Positions 40,834-53,615 of a DNA stretch of 64,000 nt are shown piece after piece. The number at the start of each line of letters is the position of its first letter. Positions within the stretch are counted from its first letter, which is position 1. Source of the stretch: Leuctra nigra. Lineage: Eukaryota; Arthropoda; Insecta; Plecoptera; Leuctridae. The stretch lies in the NCBI GenBank assembly GCA_934045905.1, contig OW203764.1:34699629-34763628 (forward strand), read 5' to 3'. Under the pieces are notes generated by a model. That model made no database searches, had not been told where the DNA came from, and saw only the letters and a program-made list of their open reading frames with translations. The position numbers were made by a program, and so were the translations under genes.

Positions 40834-41651
40834 CTTAGGAAAACGCTCTGTGCAGTAACGCATTGGGGAGCGAGCCTTCGTACTGCATGCGATTTGATAA
40901 GTCTGCGTTTGTAAGTCTCTGCTCTACAGGCCTTGGAACGGAAGCATCAAGACGGCAGTGCTATAAAAATTACTGGCATAAATTTGCAAGATTAACGAAC
41001 AAAATGTCCTTAAAATGACAGTCACTTTTGAAGATAACGACAGATCTGAAAATTGGCAAACACACCTAAAATGTTGGTCCCAATCATGCAAAGTTTTTAG
41101 TTGATCGGTCAAACGGTTCTAGTTTAAATGTAAAAAACACATGAAAGATGGTTTAAATTTTAACCAATGGGAGAATTTGGCTGTATCTTCGTAAGATTGG
41201 GGACAATGTTGGTAGCAATGTTTCAGCAAAATTTTAAATTGATCGGACCAACCAATCGAAAGATATATCTATATAATTTTTTTTAATTTGAACCAATCAG
41301 CAGATTTAAACATAATTAAAGTTGCGTCCGCAAATAGATATTTGCGGATGTTAGTCCTCGACACCACAAGACCGTGTACTTCAGTCTTCACTCTTGTCGG
41401 CCACTGAGGACAGCCTCAGGGCCTGAAGTTCGGATATCGTATTAATATTCGTTATACACAAATCCGAAGTGGATTGGGGGGATTATTTACAAGAACTGTT
41501 GCACAGCCCAGAAATGGTCCGTACATGTGTGCAAAATTTCAGCTCGATCGAAGAAAAACTGTGACCTGTATAGCCTCAGTAACAGAAAAAAACAAGAAAA
41601 ACAGAGGTCCGTGCCTATGAGCCAAAAGGAGTCGCTCGCTTCGCTTGCTCC
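40834..41651 (-). mobile_element. Helentron-like element
   Basis: The 3' end on the minus strand is GTTTTCCTAAG, with CTAG changed to CTAA. The 5' end is GGAGCAAGCGAAGCGAGCG near 41,632-41,651. Family words TTTCAGCTCGATCGAAGAAA and GTCCGTGCC are present. About 818 bp. Confidence 0.7.
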
Positions 41652-41699
41652 AAAATTTCATGGAGGAAATTTCAGATATTTTATCACTGCTGATTCGAC

Positions 41700-41813
41700 G
41701 CACTTCGTTTCAGCTTTTCCAAGGTCGACATATCAGAATCTTGTCAACGTAAATCAATTCGCATGCAATACGAAGGCTCGCTTATCAACGCGTTACACAG
41801 AGCGTTTTCCTAG
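41700..41813 (+). mobile_element. Helentron-like 3' end fragment
   Basis: Ends with TCGCTTATCAACGCGTTACA, then CAGAGCGTTTTCCTAG, followed by T at 41,814. Only the last part of the element is present, directly next to the 5' end of the previous copy. Confidence 0.65.
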
Positions 41814-42506
41814 TAGGCAGTATGAGCGTCTAAAAATACAGTCTGGAAGGCAAAATACGGTATACGTTATGAAAAGTTTTGAAATGAAGTGAAATTTCAT
41901 AATTGTGCTCGCGCTGATAACCTTACTGTTAAGCTTTAATAAACACAATCTATTTTCTCATTTGCTTTCAATTTAACAACGCGGGGATCAAACATTTATG
42001 AAAATGCTACTGTCATTTTCTGTATGAGACACCTTTTATAATGGAAAACTTCCAGACAGAATGTTAGGCCGAAATATATTGAAATGGTTTTTGGAAAAAC
42101 CTCCTCACATATTTCCTACTGCTGAGTTGAATACAAAACACAATATTATGTTATGTGTAATAATTGGGTTCACTGGGTCACTGATAACGGGATAACCCTA
42201 TTGAAATAGCACAGTGTTGCTGGTAAGACCTGTTGAATAATGACGTATCAATGTTACGATGACGATCCGGAAATGCTGCAGTGGGTCGTCCCATGGTCCG
42301 GTTTTCTCCGGAAAACCAGTACTTTTACACACATAGATTTTATTTCCATGAAGAAATAATCTACTATTTGAACTTGATTTTTCAAGTTCAACGGCTTGAA
42401 CGATGGAAAGTTAATCTTGTTGAATATGTATTTTTAATATGTCATATTTATATAAATGTAGGCTTTAGCCCGTTATACGCAAAAATTAGTGATTTTTTAA
42501 ATCGAA

Positions 42507-42560
42507 CTAGGAAAACGCTCACTATAACGCGTTGATGAACGAGCACCGATACGTGGAACA
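42507..42560 (-). mobile_element. Helentron-like 3' end
   Basis: CTAGGAAAACGCTC followed by ACGCGTTGATGAACGAGC. The rest of the element toward 43,200 is diverged and its 5' end could not be placed. Confidence 0.55.
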
Positions 42561-43859
42561 ACTCGACCTGAACTTCCTTTCAAAGAAATATAGGTAATTG
42601 GGGAGCGATGTGGAAACCGACGGCTGCGTCAAATTCCCTGAATACGGACATCGCCCCAAGACCCATTTTTTCCACTATTACAACTTTATGAGTTAGTTTT
42701 ATTACCTATTTCCTTGGAATACTATTGAGAAAATTGAAGAAACTTGTGAGGGAAAATGCAAAGTATCTAGGTTTAAATTTAATTTTAACATCGGGGGATG
42801 ACAAGAAAGAAGCATTCAGAATGTATTCAGCAACCTTTCTGAGATGTGGCCAGTAAAAAATGAAAAATTTGATTGGATCAATTTAAAAAAAAAATCTTCC
42901 GATTGGTTGGTCCGATCAATTTGAAATTTTGCCAATTCATTGCGACCTACATTGTCTCAAATCCTACAAATCCTACAAAGTTTCAGCCAAATCCTCCAAT
43001 TGGTTAAGTTTAAAAAAAATCTGATTGGTCGAAAATAAAAATGTACCAATTATGTTCAAATTTTGCATGGTTATCAATACCAACATTATCTAAACTTTTG
43101 CACATTGTAAGCCCAATCAGTCAAGTATTTATTGTCATTTAAAAGTTTAGTACGGGTTGTCAAAAAAAATCTGGAAAAGTACGTAGATGTCATGACACAA
43201 AGGATCTGTTATTCAGCCATAGTGTATATATGGAGATTGGAAAGTTAAGTTGCAAAGAAAATCGTATTGTGTCGTAACTACGATCACCACTCTTTACAGG
43301 GAATGATTGGCCACACTCAAACCATCCACCTGATGTATTGCTTTTGTCATTGAACAAAATAGCCTTCAAGAAGGCAGTGGATACCGTCAGATTTCCATGC
43401 TTTTTCTTTGTCAATGATGAGAATACAAACGTTACATTCCTCTGTCAAAATCAAAATGTGGTAATGATCGGCATGGTTTGTTGAATCGGTTTGTTATTAA
43501 TAAAGGTAATAATTCAATAAGTTACTTAATTTATTAATCAAATATTATACAAACATTTCCATTATTTTGTGATACAAGTAATATGTAAATATGTAATGCG
43601 CGCGAATACACGTCATGTGATACTGGTAACATGTTTTTCACTCTGGCGACAATGTATAAAGCAACTTCACATTTGCGCAAAGCTCCGAAAGTGTGTGTGC
43701 AATGCGTGTGCAAAACAAAATTTAAAACTATACATTCACCTGCTCCGTTTAGCATGGGTCTTATGGGAATGACGTCACAATGACTGTTGCTAATCCCTGT
43801 AAAGTGTGTTGAATGTTGATCATAGGCCGTATCGTGTCTCGTGTTTGGCTGGGGATGTT

Positions 43860-43909
43860 GCGCGTATCTGTGATCGCTCATCAACGCGTTTCACTGAGCA
43901 TTTTCCTAG
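43860..43909 (+). mobile_element. Helentron-like 3' end
   Basis: CGCTCATCAACGCGTTTCAC, then TGAGCATTTTCCTAG followed by T. Only the terminal part is clear. Confidence 0.6.
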
Positions 43910-44072
43910 TTAGTTGTCTTTAGAATACTTGTGCCCATACTCGAGGACTAAAACTGACAAATGATAACCTTTTTTACCATTACGTAAACTCCCCTTTAGC
44001 TGTATCAATTTTCATAATTATAACTGTATTTGATTATAATGTCTCAATAGCTATGACGATCTGTATGAAATA

Positions 44073-44708
44073 CTAGGAAAACGCTCAGTGCAAACCCGTT
44101 GATGAGCGAGCCTTCGTACTGCATCCGATTTGATATGCGTTTGCAAGTATCAGCTGCTCTACAGGCCTTGGAACTGAAGCATCAAGAAGTTAGAGATGCA
44201 AATTTAGTACACATTTTTCAAATATTTCAAGATTATAGAATAAAATGTCCTTATAATTACAATAACTTTTGAAAATAACAACAGATTAGTCTTCAAATTG
44301 GCAAAAATACCTAAAAGGTTGGTCCCAATGACCAGGCAAAGTTTTAAGTTAATCGGTCAAACGGTTCTAGTTTAAATGTAAAAAAATCACAGGAAAGATG
44401 GTTTTAAATTTTAACCAATAGGAGGATTTGGCTGAAACTTTTTACGATTGGGGACAAGTTAGTTAAAATGACGTTGCAAAATTTTAAATTGATAGGACCA
44501 ACCAATCGTTTTTTTTTTAAATTTGAACCTATCACAGGATTCCGTTCAAAAACGATCTCAGAGACCGCATAGATTACGTTAGTATTTGTGCAAAATTTCA
44601 GATCGATTGGTTGTGCGGTTTGACCTGAGCAGTGCAGACCAAAAAAAACACACACACACAGAGCAAGTGCCATATGAGCACCAAGGTGACGCTCGCTACG
44701 CTCGCTCA
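44073..44708 (-). mobile_element. Helentron-like element, short version
   Basis: 636 bp from CTAG at 44,073 to TGAGCGAGCGTAGCGAGCG at 44,690-44,708 (minus orientation). Family words GGTTGTGCGGTTTGACCTG and AGTGCCATATGAGCAC are present. A T precedes the 5' end and follows the 3' end. Confidence 0.75.
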
Positions 44709-46487
44709 ATTATCTCCATTGTTTAACTTCGACTTCAGCAGACTCTTAAAAACCCCACTAAAATCATAAAACTTGGCGCAGAGAGAAGCGCATGAGCGGC
44801 TGCGTCTACGCCGTCGGGTCTAGGACGTTGCGCCTTGCGTCGTAAGTCGGAATGCAGAAGAAACAATGCACTGTAACAACGCAGCAAGGTTACCTACGAC
44901 CATTATTATATAAAATGTAATTAAATACATCAAATTAGTTAATTAGAAGATGTCTATCGGATGGCGATAACCGAGACATACATAAGCAACGGGGTCAAAC
45001 TCGTATCCTTTTTATCAGTTCAATGTTAATGTCTTCTGTTCTGGACTGTGTTCCGAGAGATTCGCATGACAGTGACAGTGTGTTCAATCCACTGCAATGT
45101 GTCATTCGACAAGGCTACTTTCTCCAATCGAAGCCATTCACAAATAGGTTAAAATTATATTTGTAATGAAATCACCTCGTTTTGCACAGGTGTTTACAAT
45201 CCCCGCAAATGTACTGATAGATTCTTCTATTTGACTAGAAGTTAGTGACCTCGACCTTGTAATTAAAGGAGCTTGGCTGATCGGGTCTTGTCACAGAACT
45301 TCAGAACTTTTTGTCAACTTATTGAAAAAAGAAGAAGTATGTAGCTGGCAGTAGAGAACTTATTGTTACGGGGTTTACCGGGTTTACCCTATGCCATTGC
45401 CAGCAAAAGCACTGTAACACTGTGTGTATTTGAAAAAATAAAATAAATAACAAAATAAAAGTAAGTATCTGAGATAAATTTAGTTGCTATCTAAATTTAA
45501 TTTTTATAGCATGAGCATATAGCATAGCATGAGATCCCCTCATGCTATCTTATATTGCGGCCAAGTAAAATCGCGTCATTTTTAGGACAAAGTGAAAAAA
45601 TATTTGTGTGTCATGTGGTGTTGAAAAAAAAGCAAATTGAAAGAAACAAATTCAAAACAATACCAAAGTGTGCAATTTTAAAAGTTAGAAACCAAAATAA
45701 ACAAAATATTTTTTTTATACTTCCTGTCATCAAGACTGATATTATATGATATTTTACAAAGTTTTATCCAAATCGGTCAAGAACTTATCGACTTAATGTT
45801 ATTGAATATTATTTTCAAAATCAACATTGATTCATCACCAGTCGCATCCGAGCACTTTGCGAGCACCTTGATTGAACAATCGATATAACCACGGTATTCT
45901 TGAAATTTCCACTAATTTGCAAAAAAATACGAATTTCTAGAAGACCGTTTCACCATGGCAACACAATTTTATCAGTAAAACTGCACTTTTTATTAGGAAA
46001 ATCGTCGAAATAAAACCGTAAAACCCTCATATCTCAGTAAATCATCAAGGAACGTGTACATTTAAAACAGTTAGAATTAAATATTGTACGTGATACACTA
46101 TTTAGTAGTTTTTTAAAGAAATCTCAGGGTGGAAAAGCAGCTAAATATACACTTTTGAAAATATCAGCATGCCTTTTCTTGTATGGTTGCAATGTTAAAT
46201 TGAAAGAAAAACTGTAACATTGAAGTGATATATCTCGGAAATTAGTTCAGCTTGCCTACTTTTTCTTGGCATATTATGGTGCAGAATGCAATTTTCTGTA
46301 TATATGCAGAATTTCGACGATTTCTTAGGAAAGGAGAAATATGATGTGCAGATGATTGGGTTCAGGTTTAGTTGCACTCCAGAGTGTATGAAAATCATTA
46401 AATGTGTATACCTATTGATTGATTGGATTTTGTAACTCTTTCAGTCTGCTTATATGATTTCTGTGTTATGGAATTTCGGTTCGAGGT
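44709..46487. other. Unassigned DNA
   Basis: AT-rich with short ORFs of no recognised family. A CATGCTAT/AGCATGAG word cluster lies near 45,510-45,550. Confidence 0.4.
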
Positions 46488-46952
46488 GTTGCCCATTCCG
46501 GTGCTCTCTTATAAACGCTATACACAGAGCGTATTCTTATAATATCTTGAATGCTCTGAGACTGGAGTGTGCTAATGTAGAAACGAAATCAATAATGTAG
46601 TCATTACATTTCTACAGAGAGTGTGTTTGACGTCTACCGCACATGTTAACACCGGTGCATTTGCTGCACGGAAGGAGTTCCAAGAAGGCGAAGAGGCAAC
46701 ATGAATCATCACAATCTTAGGTCAGTCTTCCCACCTCATTACGTGAAGATCTCCATTCGTTCCAAAATAGGAATCCCCCGTAATATATTGTGCGGTTTTT
46801 CCTTTACAATTAAACAAATAAATGGATTACTGCTTAGTTCATCATTGCTTGAAGACAATTAGTAATTCTTAGTTTAGTAGCTCAAATAAACTTATTTCTT
46901 TGTTTACTGCGAAAAATGATAAAACCAACATAGATACCCAACCCAGATATTG

Positions 46953-47077
46953 GGCCCTATTATGTATCTTTAAAATTCCTGATTCTGCTGGAATCCGAGT
47001 CGGTGCAATGTTAATCCATATGACCATGAATCGGATTCCAACAGAATCGGTCATCTAAAGTTATCGAATAGGACCCC
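46953..47077. mobile_element. Foldback MITE, GGGCCCTATT type
   Basis: GGGCCCTATTATGTATCTTT pairs with the right end TAAAGTTATCGAATAGGACC. An inner pair GGAATCCGA/TCGGATTCC reinforces the hairpin. It shares ends with 24,827-24,900. Confidence 0.65.
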
Positions 47078-47421
47078 TGCAATGTAACTTTTCTATTCCA
47101 AAAAAATCTAACAGCACTAATAGCAGATTGTGAAGAAAACTGTGCAACACAATGACATTGTGTGTTACGTGATAGGGTAAATCACACACTTGTGAAGGTG
47201 ATTCCACATCAATCTTGACTCCTACATGCGACATACATGAACCTCGCTCCGATCATGTCTCAAATCAACAATTAAAACATTTCTCGGCCTTTAACACATC
47301 TTCCTGACGCTGTCCTTGTCAAGTCCATGGAAGAATCATCGGAGAACCTTTCGCTGGATAATTGATTAGATTAAATGTCACCTTGAGTTGCATCTTGATC
47401 AGACTATCTTGTAAGTCCAAC

Positions 47422-48615
47422 GTCATGAGTCACACGGCACGTCCACCTGTTCTCCTCGATCTATACGTCATCATGAGTGACACGGCACCTCCACCTGTTC
47501 TCCTCGATCCATACGTCATGAGTCACACGGCACCTCCACCTGTTCTCCTCGTTCCATACGTCATGAGTGACACGGCACCTCCACCTGTTCTCCTCGATCC
47601 ATACGTTGAGTGACACGGCACCTCCACCTGTTCTCCTCGATCCATACGTCATGAGTGACACGGCACCTCCACCTGTTCTCCTCGATCCATACGTCATGAG
47701 TGACACGGCACCTCCACCTGTTCTCCTCGTTCCATACGTCATGAGTGACACGGCACCTCCACCTGTTCTCCTCGATCCATACGTTGAGTGACACGGCACC
47801 TCCACCTGTTCTCCTCGATCCATACGTCATGAGTGACACGGCACCTCCACCTGCTCTCCTCGAGCCATACGTCATGAGTGACATGGCACCTCTACCTGTT
47901 CTCCTCGATCCATACGTCATGAGTGACACGGCACCTCCACCTGTTCTCCTCGATCCATACGTCATGAGTCACACGGCACCTCCACCTGTTCTCCTCGATC
48001 CATACGTCATGAGTGACACGGCACCTCCACCTGTTCTCCTCGATCCATACGTCATGAGTGACACGGCACCTCCACCTGTTCTCCTCGATCCATACGTCAT
48101 GAGTGACACGGCACCTCCACCTGATCTCCTCGATCCATACGTCATGAACGTGACACAGCACCTCCACCTGTTCTCCTCGATCCATACGTCATGAGTGACA
48201 CGGCACCTCCACCTGCTCTCCTCGATCCATACGTCATGAGTGACATGGCACCTCCACCTGTTCTCCTCGATCCATACGTCATGAGTGACACGGCACCTCC
48301 ACCTGTTCTCCTCGATCTATACGTCATGAGTGACACGGCACCTCCACCTGTTCTTCTCGATCCATACGTCATGAGTGACACGGCACCTCCACCTGTTCTC
48401 CTCGATCCATACGTCATGAGTGACACGGCACCTCCACCTGTTCTCCTCGATCCATACGTCATGAGTGACATGGCACCTCCACCTGTTCTCCTCGATCCAT
48501 ACGTCATGAGTGACACGGCACCTCCACCTGTTCTCCTCGATCCATACGTCATGAGTGACACGGCACCTCCACCTGTTCTCCTCGATCCATACGTCATGAG
48601 TGACACGGCACCTCA
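47422..48615. repeat. 45-bp minisatellite, about 26 units
   Basis: The unit is GTCATGAGTGACACGGCACC TCCACCTGTTCTCCTCGATC CATAC, about 26-27 copies with few substitutions. Two 43-bp units lacking CA start at 47,605 and 47,783, 178 bp apart, so that block was itself duplicated. One unit near 48,142 has 2 extra bases and one near 47,469 has 3. Because 45 is divisible by three, long ORFs appear on both strands. Confidence 0.97.
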
Positions 48616-48619
48616 ACTG

Positions 48620-49340
48620 GAAATCCCAACAAATAAGTAATTGTTTTGATTCCTGCGCTACATGGATTTCTATGAAATCGCATTTTTATCCCTAAATCCC
48701 TGGTTCTTGGTACTTTTTATGAGCTCTATTTCCTCGTGTTTGCCCAAATTAGTTTACGAAACATCAGAGCGATGAGGTTTCTGTGAACATAATTGGCTAT
48801 AATTTTAAACCATGTCGATCATTAAAAATCTCGGACAATAAATAGATGTATGATCATTGCTCGAAATTCCAATACCAGAACCGTGTTATTGTATTGTGAA
48901 TTAAATATGGCGTATTAACCAGGTGTGTGTAAATTACAAATAATATGTTTATCTTTTCTGTAGACAATACTGCGACGAAGTTCCCACATGACATTGACTA
49001 ATATTTTATTCCACACACATTTTATTGTCACGGGAATTTCGTTGCAGAATTGTTGGGACAAGTTATTTACAAAAGTATACTAACTAAATGACACAATGAA
49101 TGAAAAGCATAGTATAATAACAATTTATCTATTAATTTTCAATGATTGTATTGTATATTGCATTGAAAACATTATGACTTTTGTTTTTAATTATTATCTT
49201 GTCTATACATTAATTTTTTGATGATAAAACGCAGCCGATTACCTAGTTGCGTAATACATATTTTGCACACTGAAAATACAAAACTCCTCTTGTGGCTCTT
49301 TCCCTGTATCCTTTTTTTGCTTGTCTGTTTGTCTTTTTGC
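48620..49340. other. Unassigned AT-rich DNA
   Basis: No gene or repeat recognised between the minisatellite and a Helentron-like fragment. Confidence 0.45.
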
Positions 49341-49470
49341 CTGCACTGTCCAGGTCAAACTGCTCAACCGATCAATCTGAAAGTTTGTACACACTATGTC
49401 ATAAAAAGAAATGCCACGTGTATAGTTTTTCAACAAAATATTTTGATATTTAAAAAAATAAAAATGTAAC
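49341..49470 (+). mobile_element. Helentron-like internal fragment
   Basis: Contains GCCTGCACTGTCCAGGTCAA and ACCGATCAATCTGAAAGTTT, the conserved 5' interior of the family. Neither end is intact. Confidence 0.5.
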
Positions 49471-50282
49471 CGTTTGACTGACTAATTGTTTTGCAATGTT
49501 TGTCATTAATCAAAGAAATTTCAGATATTTGATCGCTGCCTCTTTGTCGCATAGATTGTTTTCAAATGGGTTCCCATTTCCTAAGGTCGTAGAACAGCAA
49601 TTTTCGCACCCACATTAATTCGCATGCACTACGAAGGTTTGTTTATCATCTCGATGCATGTCTTTTGTCTAATGAGAACCACTTACATGAACACAATATT
49701 GACCATTTATATCGGCTATAAATCTTGGAATCGCACCGGGAAGGGATTAATTCAGGAAGGAAGTTTGTGAAAGTGTCAGTTCCTACAAACCAATGCAAGA
49801 GTATCCTTGAATAATACTTATTTGAACAATATTATTGGAAACCATCAATGCAAGGCTATTCAATGAACAACAAATTACTACCTTTAGTCATTAAAAGAGT
49901 CAATGTCCCGTGCAATCTATAAAAACGTGTGTCCTCCAGCTAAGAAATAATACCTATGTTATTTGAAAGATTCATTGACCCTGGATTAAGGGAAACAGAC
50001 TGGTGGAGATTGATTCCGCACATTCCCTTGGCATTGGTTTCATGTAAATAATAATTAATAATAGTTTTTTTAGTTGCAATCGAATCACAACAACCGATTT
50101 CTTCAGATACATGAAGTTATTGACTATACGTATAGATTAGAATGGCCACTTAGCAGTTTACAGAAGGTAAAACTGAAAGCCTCTGGCAAGAATAATTTAG
50201 CACTCAATCAATGAAAATATAAGTGGATACCGCAGTAGTACCAACCCAAATAGACAAAATGTACACATGGTCAAAGTAAATA

Positions 50283-50465
50283 ACGGTATTCACAAGAAAC
50301 GGATTGGCTGATAAAGGTTTGATGGCATCATCCAATGAAGTCTGTCTGTGCTAACTCGTCATCTAACTCTATTGTATAGGCGAGCTCTGCTTTCATTAAC
50401 AATAACAATTGGATTGATTGCCAAGGAACTGGACCAGCAGCCAATCCGCTTCGTTAAAGTGCCGC
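50283..50465. mobile_element. MITE-like repeat, ACGGTATT ends, copy 2
   Basis: Shares ACGGTATTC, GATGGCATCATCC, CGTCATCTAA and AGCAGCCAAT in the same order as 5,759-5,971. The right end has decayed to GTGCCGC. Confidence 0.5.
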
Positions 50466-50469
50466 TTTT

Positions 50470-51355
50470 AGTTGTGCCAAGTGTTATTTAAGAGTCTGCT
50501 GCACTCGAAGGTGAACTAAGCCCTTTCAATTGAACCAATAAATCATGAAACCAATCAATCATGTGTAAAATAATTACCATTGCTAATGTTTTGGGGTCTG
50601 AGATTGCCTCCTCCCCCCCCCCCCCATTCTGAATAACCATGGTTTTGTACCAATTTTGCACCCCTCATTCTGATGACTTTTTTCAAAAACAGAAATGTTG
50701 GACCAACAATTAACGCTGGTCCACCATAATATGTTGAATTTTCAACATGTTTTAGCAATATAAACACCACAAATACGTATACAATCCTTTTTTATCGGGA
50801 GATTAAATTCGTCCCCACAGAGGTCTGCAAAGAAAATGTGAGCTCATTTTACGGGTTCCCAGGAAAGTGCAATTTTTGTATTTTATATTTATTACTGCTC
50901 AAGTAAAAGTATTTTAATACTAAATCCCATTACAAATTATTATCTGAATTTGATAGAAATCAAATTATTTCTCATTCGATTAGTTAAAATAGACCTGTCA
51001 TCATTTACTCCCATTTTACATATTTTGGGGACACAGATTTTTTTTTAAACATAAAGCAAGGCTCAGGTCTAAATAGTACGAGAATTGCACCTAAAGTCAG
51101 AAAATACGAAGTTTCGAAAATAATTAATCATTAATCATTTATAATGTGAAATTAATTAAATTATAAAGAAATGTTGTGGTACATTTGAAACAATTAACTT
51201 CGTTTTAACTTACATTTCGTTTTCAAAGAGACAGAGCCATTCAAAGTTACTCGAAATTTTGTGCCCCCCTGACAGAGAAGTTTCATTGCATTCCTACATT
51301 CAGAGCTGAAAAAAACCGAGAAAAGTGTCTGAGACGTTTTAATAATATGTAGGGT
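50470..51355. other. Unassigned DNA with a C-run
   Basis: C-run at 50,613-50,625. No gene recognised. Confidence 0.4.
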
Positions 51356-51775
51356 CAATCTAGTGGAGCGGTCGCTCCACGCCAGCCAAGTCGTACGGCG
51401 CGCGCACACACTCATTTAAAAAGGCTGGAGCAAACCCACTTTTACTGTAAGCATCAAAGTGGCATTTTCGGCCTACTGGATCTTAAAATTGGAAAATCTC
51501 ACATTGTTGCGATATATCTTAATTTCGAGCTATGGCCCACCCTACAACATATACCAAATTTGGGAACAATAGGTTACGCCCTTTGCGCGCTAGAGGGCCG
51601 TGAAAACAGTGATTTAGGGCGGTTTTCATAATAATAATCTCAGTAGTAGTAGTAGGGTGGAGCTAAAATATGGTAAACAGGCCACAGCATAAACGGCTGA
51701 ACCGATTGATTTAAAATTTTTACCACATATGCACTTTTGGCGTCTGAGGTGCCTTTTGCTATAACTGGTTTTATG

Positions 51776-52640
51776 CCGCCATTTTGAAACCGGAAGTGAC
51801 GTCATATCTCGTCAACGGCTGGACCGATTGGAACGAAAATTGCGCCAAACGATCCAGACGGTCATCTATATGCATGATAAGTAGCAAAAGACTAAACATT
51901 ATGTTAAAGAAACCGGAAATGACGTAATGAAATTTGAAATACATCGATTGGCTTTTTGGCAACAAAGATTGATCCGATTATTTTGATATTTATGTAACGT
52001 ATGTACTTTTGACGTCTCATGTGACTTGTTATAAAACCAACCGGAAGCCGCCATTTTGAAACCGGAAGTGACATCATATCTCAATAACGGCTAAATAGAT
52101 TTCAACGAAACCAGCGCAAAACAATTTAGACGGTCAACTTTATGTATTATCATCAATAATATTTGCAGTTTCTCATACCTAAACCGGAAATGACGTCACA
52201 CATTTTAATAATCTCACAAATTTTTATTTTGATGCAATAAATATACTATTTGAGACAGCATATAAAATTATAATCATGTTTCAAATATACTTCAAGGGGT
52301 CAGAGATTTCAGCCGCCATTTTTAAACCGGAAGTAACGTCATATCTCAAAAACTGGTAGACAAATCGGTATGAAACTAGCGCCAAACGATTCGGATGGCC
52401 ATCTCTATGGAATATGAACAGTACAAATAGAATTTTCCTATTTATGAGACCGGAAATGACGTCATTCAAATTATAAATTATTATAATTCCCTCCTATACA
52501 ATAAATACATATTCAGAAAGCTTAAAATGATACACATCATTTATAGAAATAAATTCTATGTGGCATTGCAGAAAGTTCAGCAGCCATTTTGAAAACCGAA
52601 GTGTTTCCATATCTCGGAACTGGGTTGACTGATTGGAATG
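51776..52640 (+). repeat. Tandem array of YY1-ETS-CRE-like modules
   Basis: Each unit of 265-271 bp opens with GCCGCCATTTTGAAACCGGA followed by AGTGACGTCATATCTC, then CCGATTGGAACGAAA-like text. About 130 bp later comes a second ACCGGAAATGACGTCA. Units start near 51,776, 52,047, 52,312 and, decayed, 52,577. Confidence 0.85.
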
Positions 52641-52812
52641 AAACCTTTGCTATTCTTCGTGAAAGATCATTTAAAGCAATTATTTAGGACCATACGCTGC
52701 TATTCATTAGTGGTAACGAAATTGTAAAGGGTGATGATTTTTTAAAAGAATTTAGTAATTGTTCATTTCATATGTGTCACAAGTTGTTAGAATAAACTAA
52801 AAAAAGGAGTGA

Positions 52813-53215
52813 TATCCCCATAAAAAACACTTCGTGTAAAAATACCAGCCAAGTCTCTTCAACTAAAAAAAAATATGAAATCTAAAAATTCTGCACTGAA
52901 AAGTAGTGATATCAAAAAATTAGCCAAGTCAAAACTTTATTTGAAAATCAAAAAATACTTGGCGCATCGTTTTTTTTAGGGCATTATAGGTATACTATGT
53001 ATATGTATATTTCATGTATAATTTATAATTGGCTTATACTTCCAAGCTATTTAAGTACACGATGCGCCAAGTATTTTTTGATTTTCAAATAAAGTTTTGA
53101 CTTGGCTAATTTTTTGATATCACTACTTTTCAGTGCAGAATTTTTAGATTTCATATTTTGTTTCAGTTTAAGAGACTTGGCTGGTATTTTTACACGAAGT
53201 GTTTTTTATGGGGAT
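52813..53215. repeat. 403-bp foldback, arms about 160 bp
   Basis: Left arm from TATCCCCATAAAAAACACTT; right arm to AAGTGTTTTTTATGGGGATT. The arms pair almost throughout, including GGCGCATCG/CGATGCGCC next to the AT-rich loop of about 80 bp. Confidence 0.92.
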
Positions 53216-53261
53216 TAATAATAACTTGAAATATGATTAAAAGTTTTTACTTCACAACCTC

Positions 53262-53615
53262 ATTAATGGACTGCTACCTTGACGCGGTGGTGGGGCTGGT
53301 GTACTCACATTACAAGTTGGTCCCAACTCAGAGCAGTCCAGGGTCGACCTAGTCCCATGCTCTCTCCAAATTCGCGGACCCCTCGGGCCCCCCTCGAGAT
53401 GTTGATCCCCCTGAAATCGGGTGCCACCGGCCCGAAGTCTCCCCCCTCCCCCATCCACCGTCCGTTATAATTCTGAACTGGCTTTCCACCAGTTTCACAC
53501 CAGTGTTTTAGACTCCCCCGGATCGGGCCCGTTAGGTCGACCCCTCCCCATGTCCTCCACTTATGCTCAACAAAGTTAAAAGTAAAATTAATATGCGCAA
53601 CCTCGTCGTTGACGC
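53262..53615 (+). repeat. GC-rich dispersed repeat, copy 1
   Basis: Contains GCGGTGGTGGGG, GGGTCGACCTA, CCCCCTGAAATCGGG and CCCCCGGATCGGGCCCGTTA in this order, ending AACCTCGTCGTTGACGCG. Two more copies are at 55,992-56,360 and, reversed, 63,566-63,990. It resembles the untranslated part of a retroelement, but no reverse transcriptase is nearby. Confidence 0.75.

Larger units (their letters stand above)
51360..53215 (+). mobile_element. YCF element, most complete copy (1.86 kb)
   Basis: Starts with a hairpin GTGGAGCG-GT-CGCTCCAC, then about 280 bp shared with the copies at 1,060-1,322 and 7,990-8,110. Next come about three tandem units of roughly 267 bp (module starts near 51,776, 52,047, 52,312 and 52,577), and finally the foldback at 52,813-53,215. 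No protein is encoded. Neither the ends nor the flanks show a clear target duplication. Confidence 0.8.

Noticed and set aside
47422..48615. CRISPR array
   Set aside because: Units are contiguous with no variable spacers, and the genome is eukaryotic.
47461..48640. Long ORFs (up to about 150 codons) on both strands of the 45-bp array
   Set aside because: They arise because the repeat unit is a multiple of three with no stop in several frames. There is no exon context, no unique sequence, and the frame breaks at the 43-bp units.
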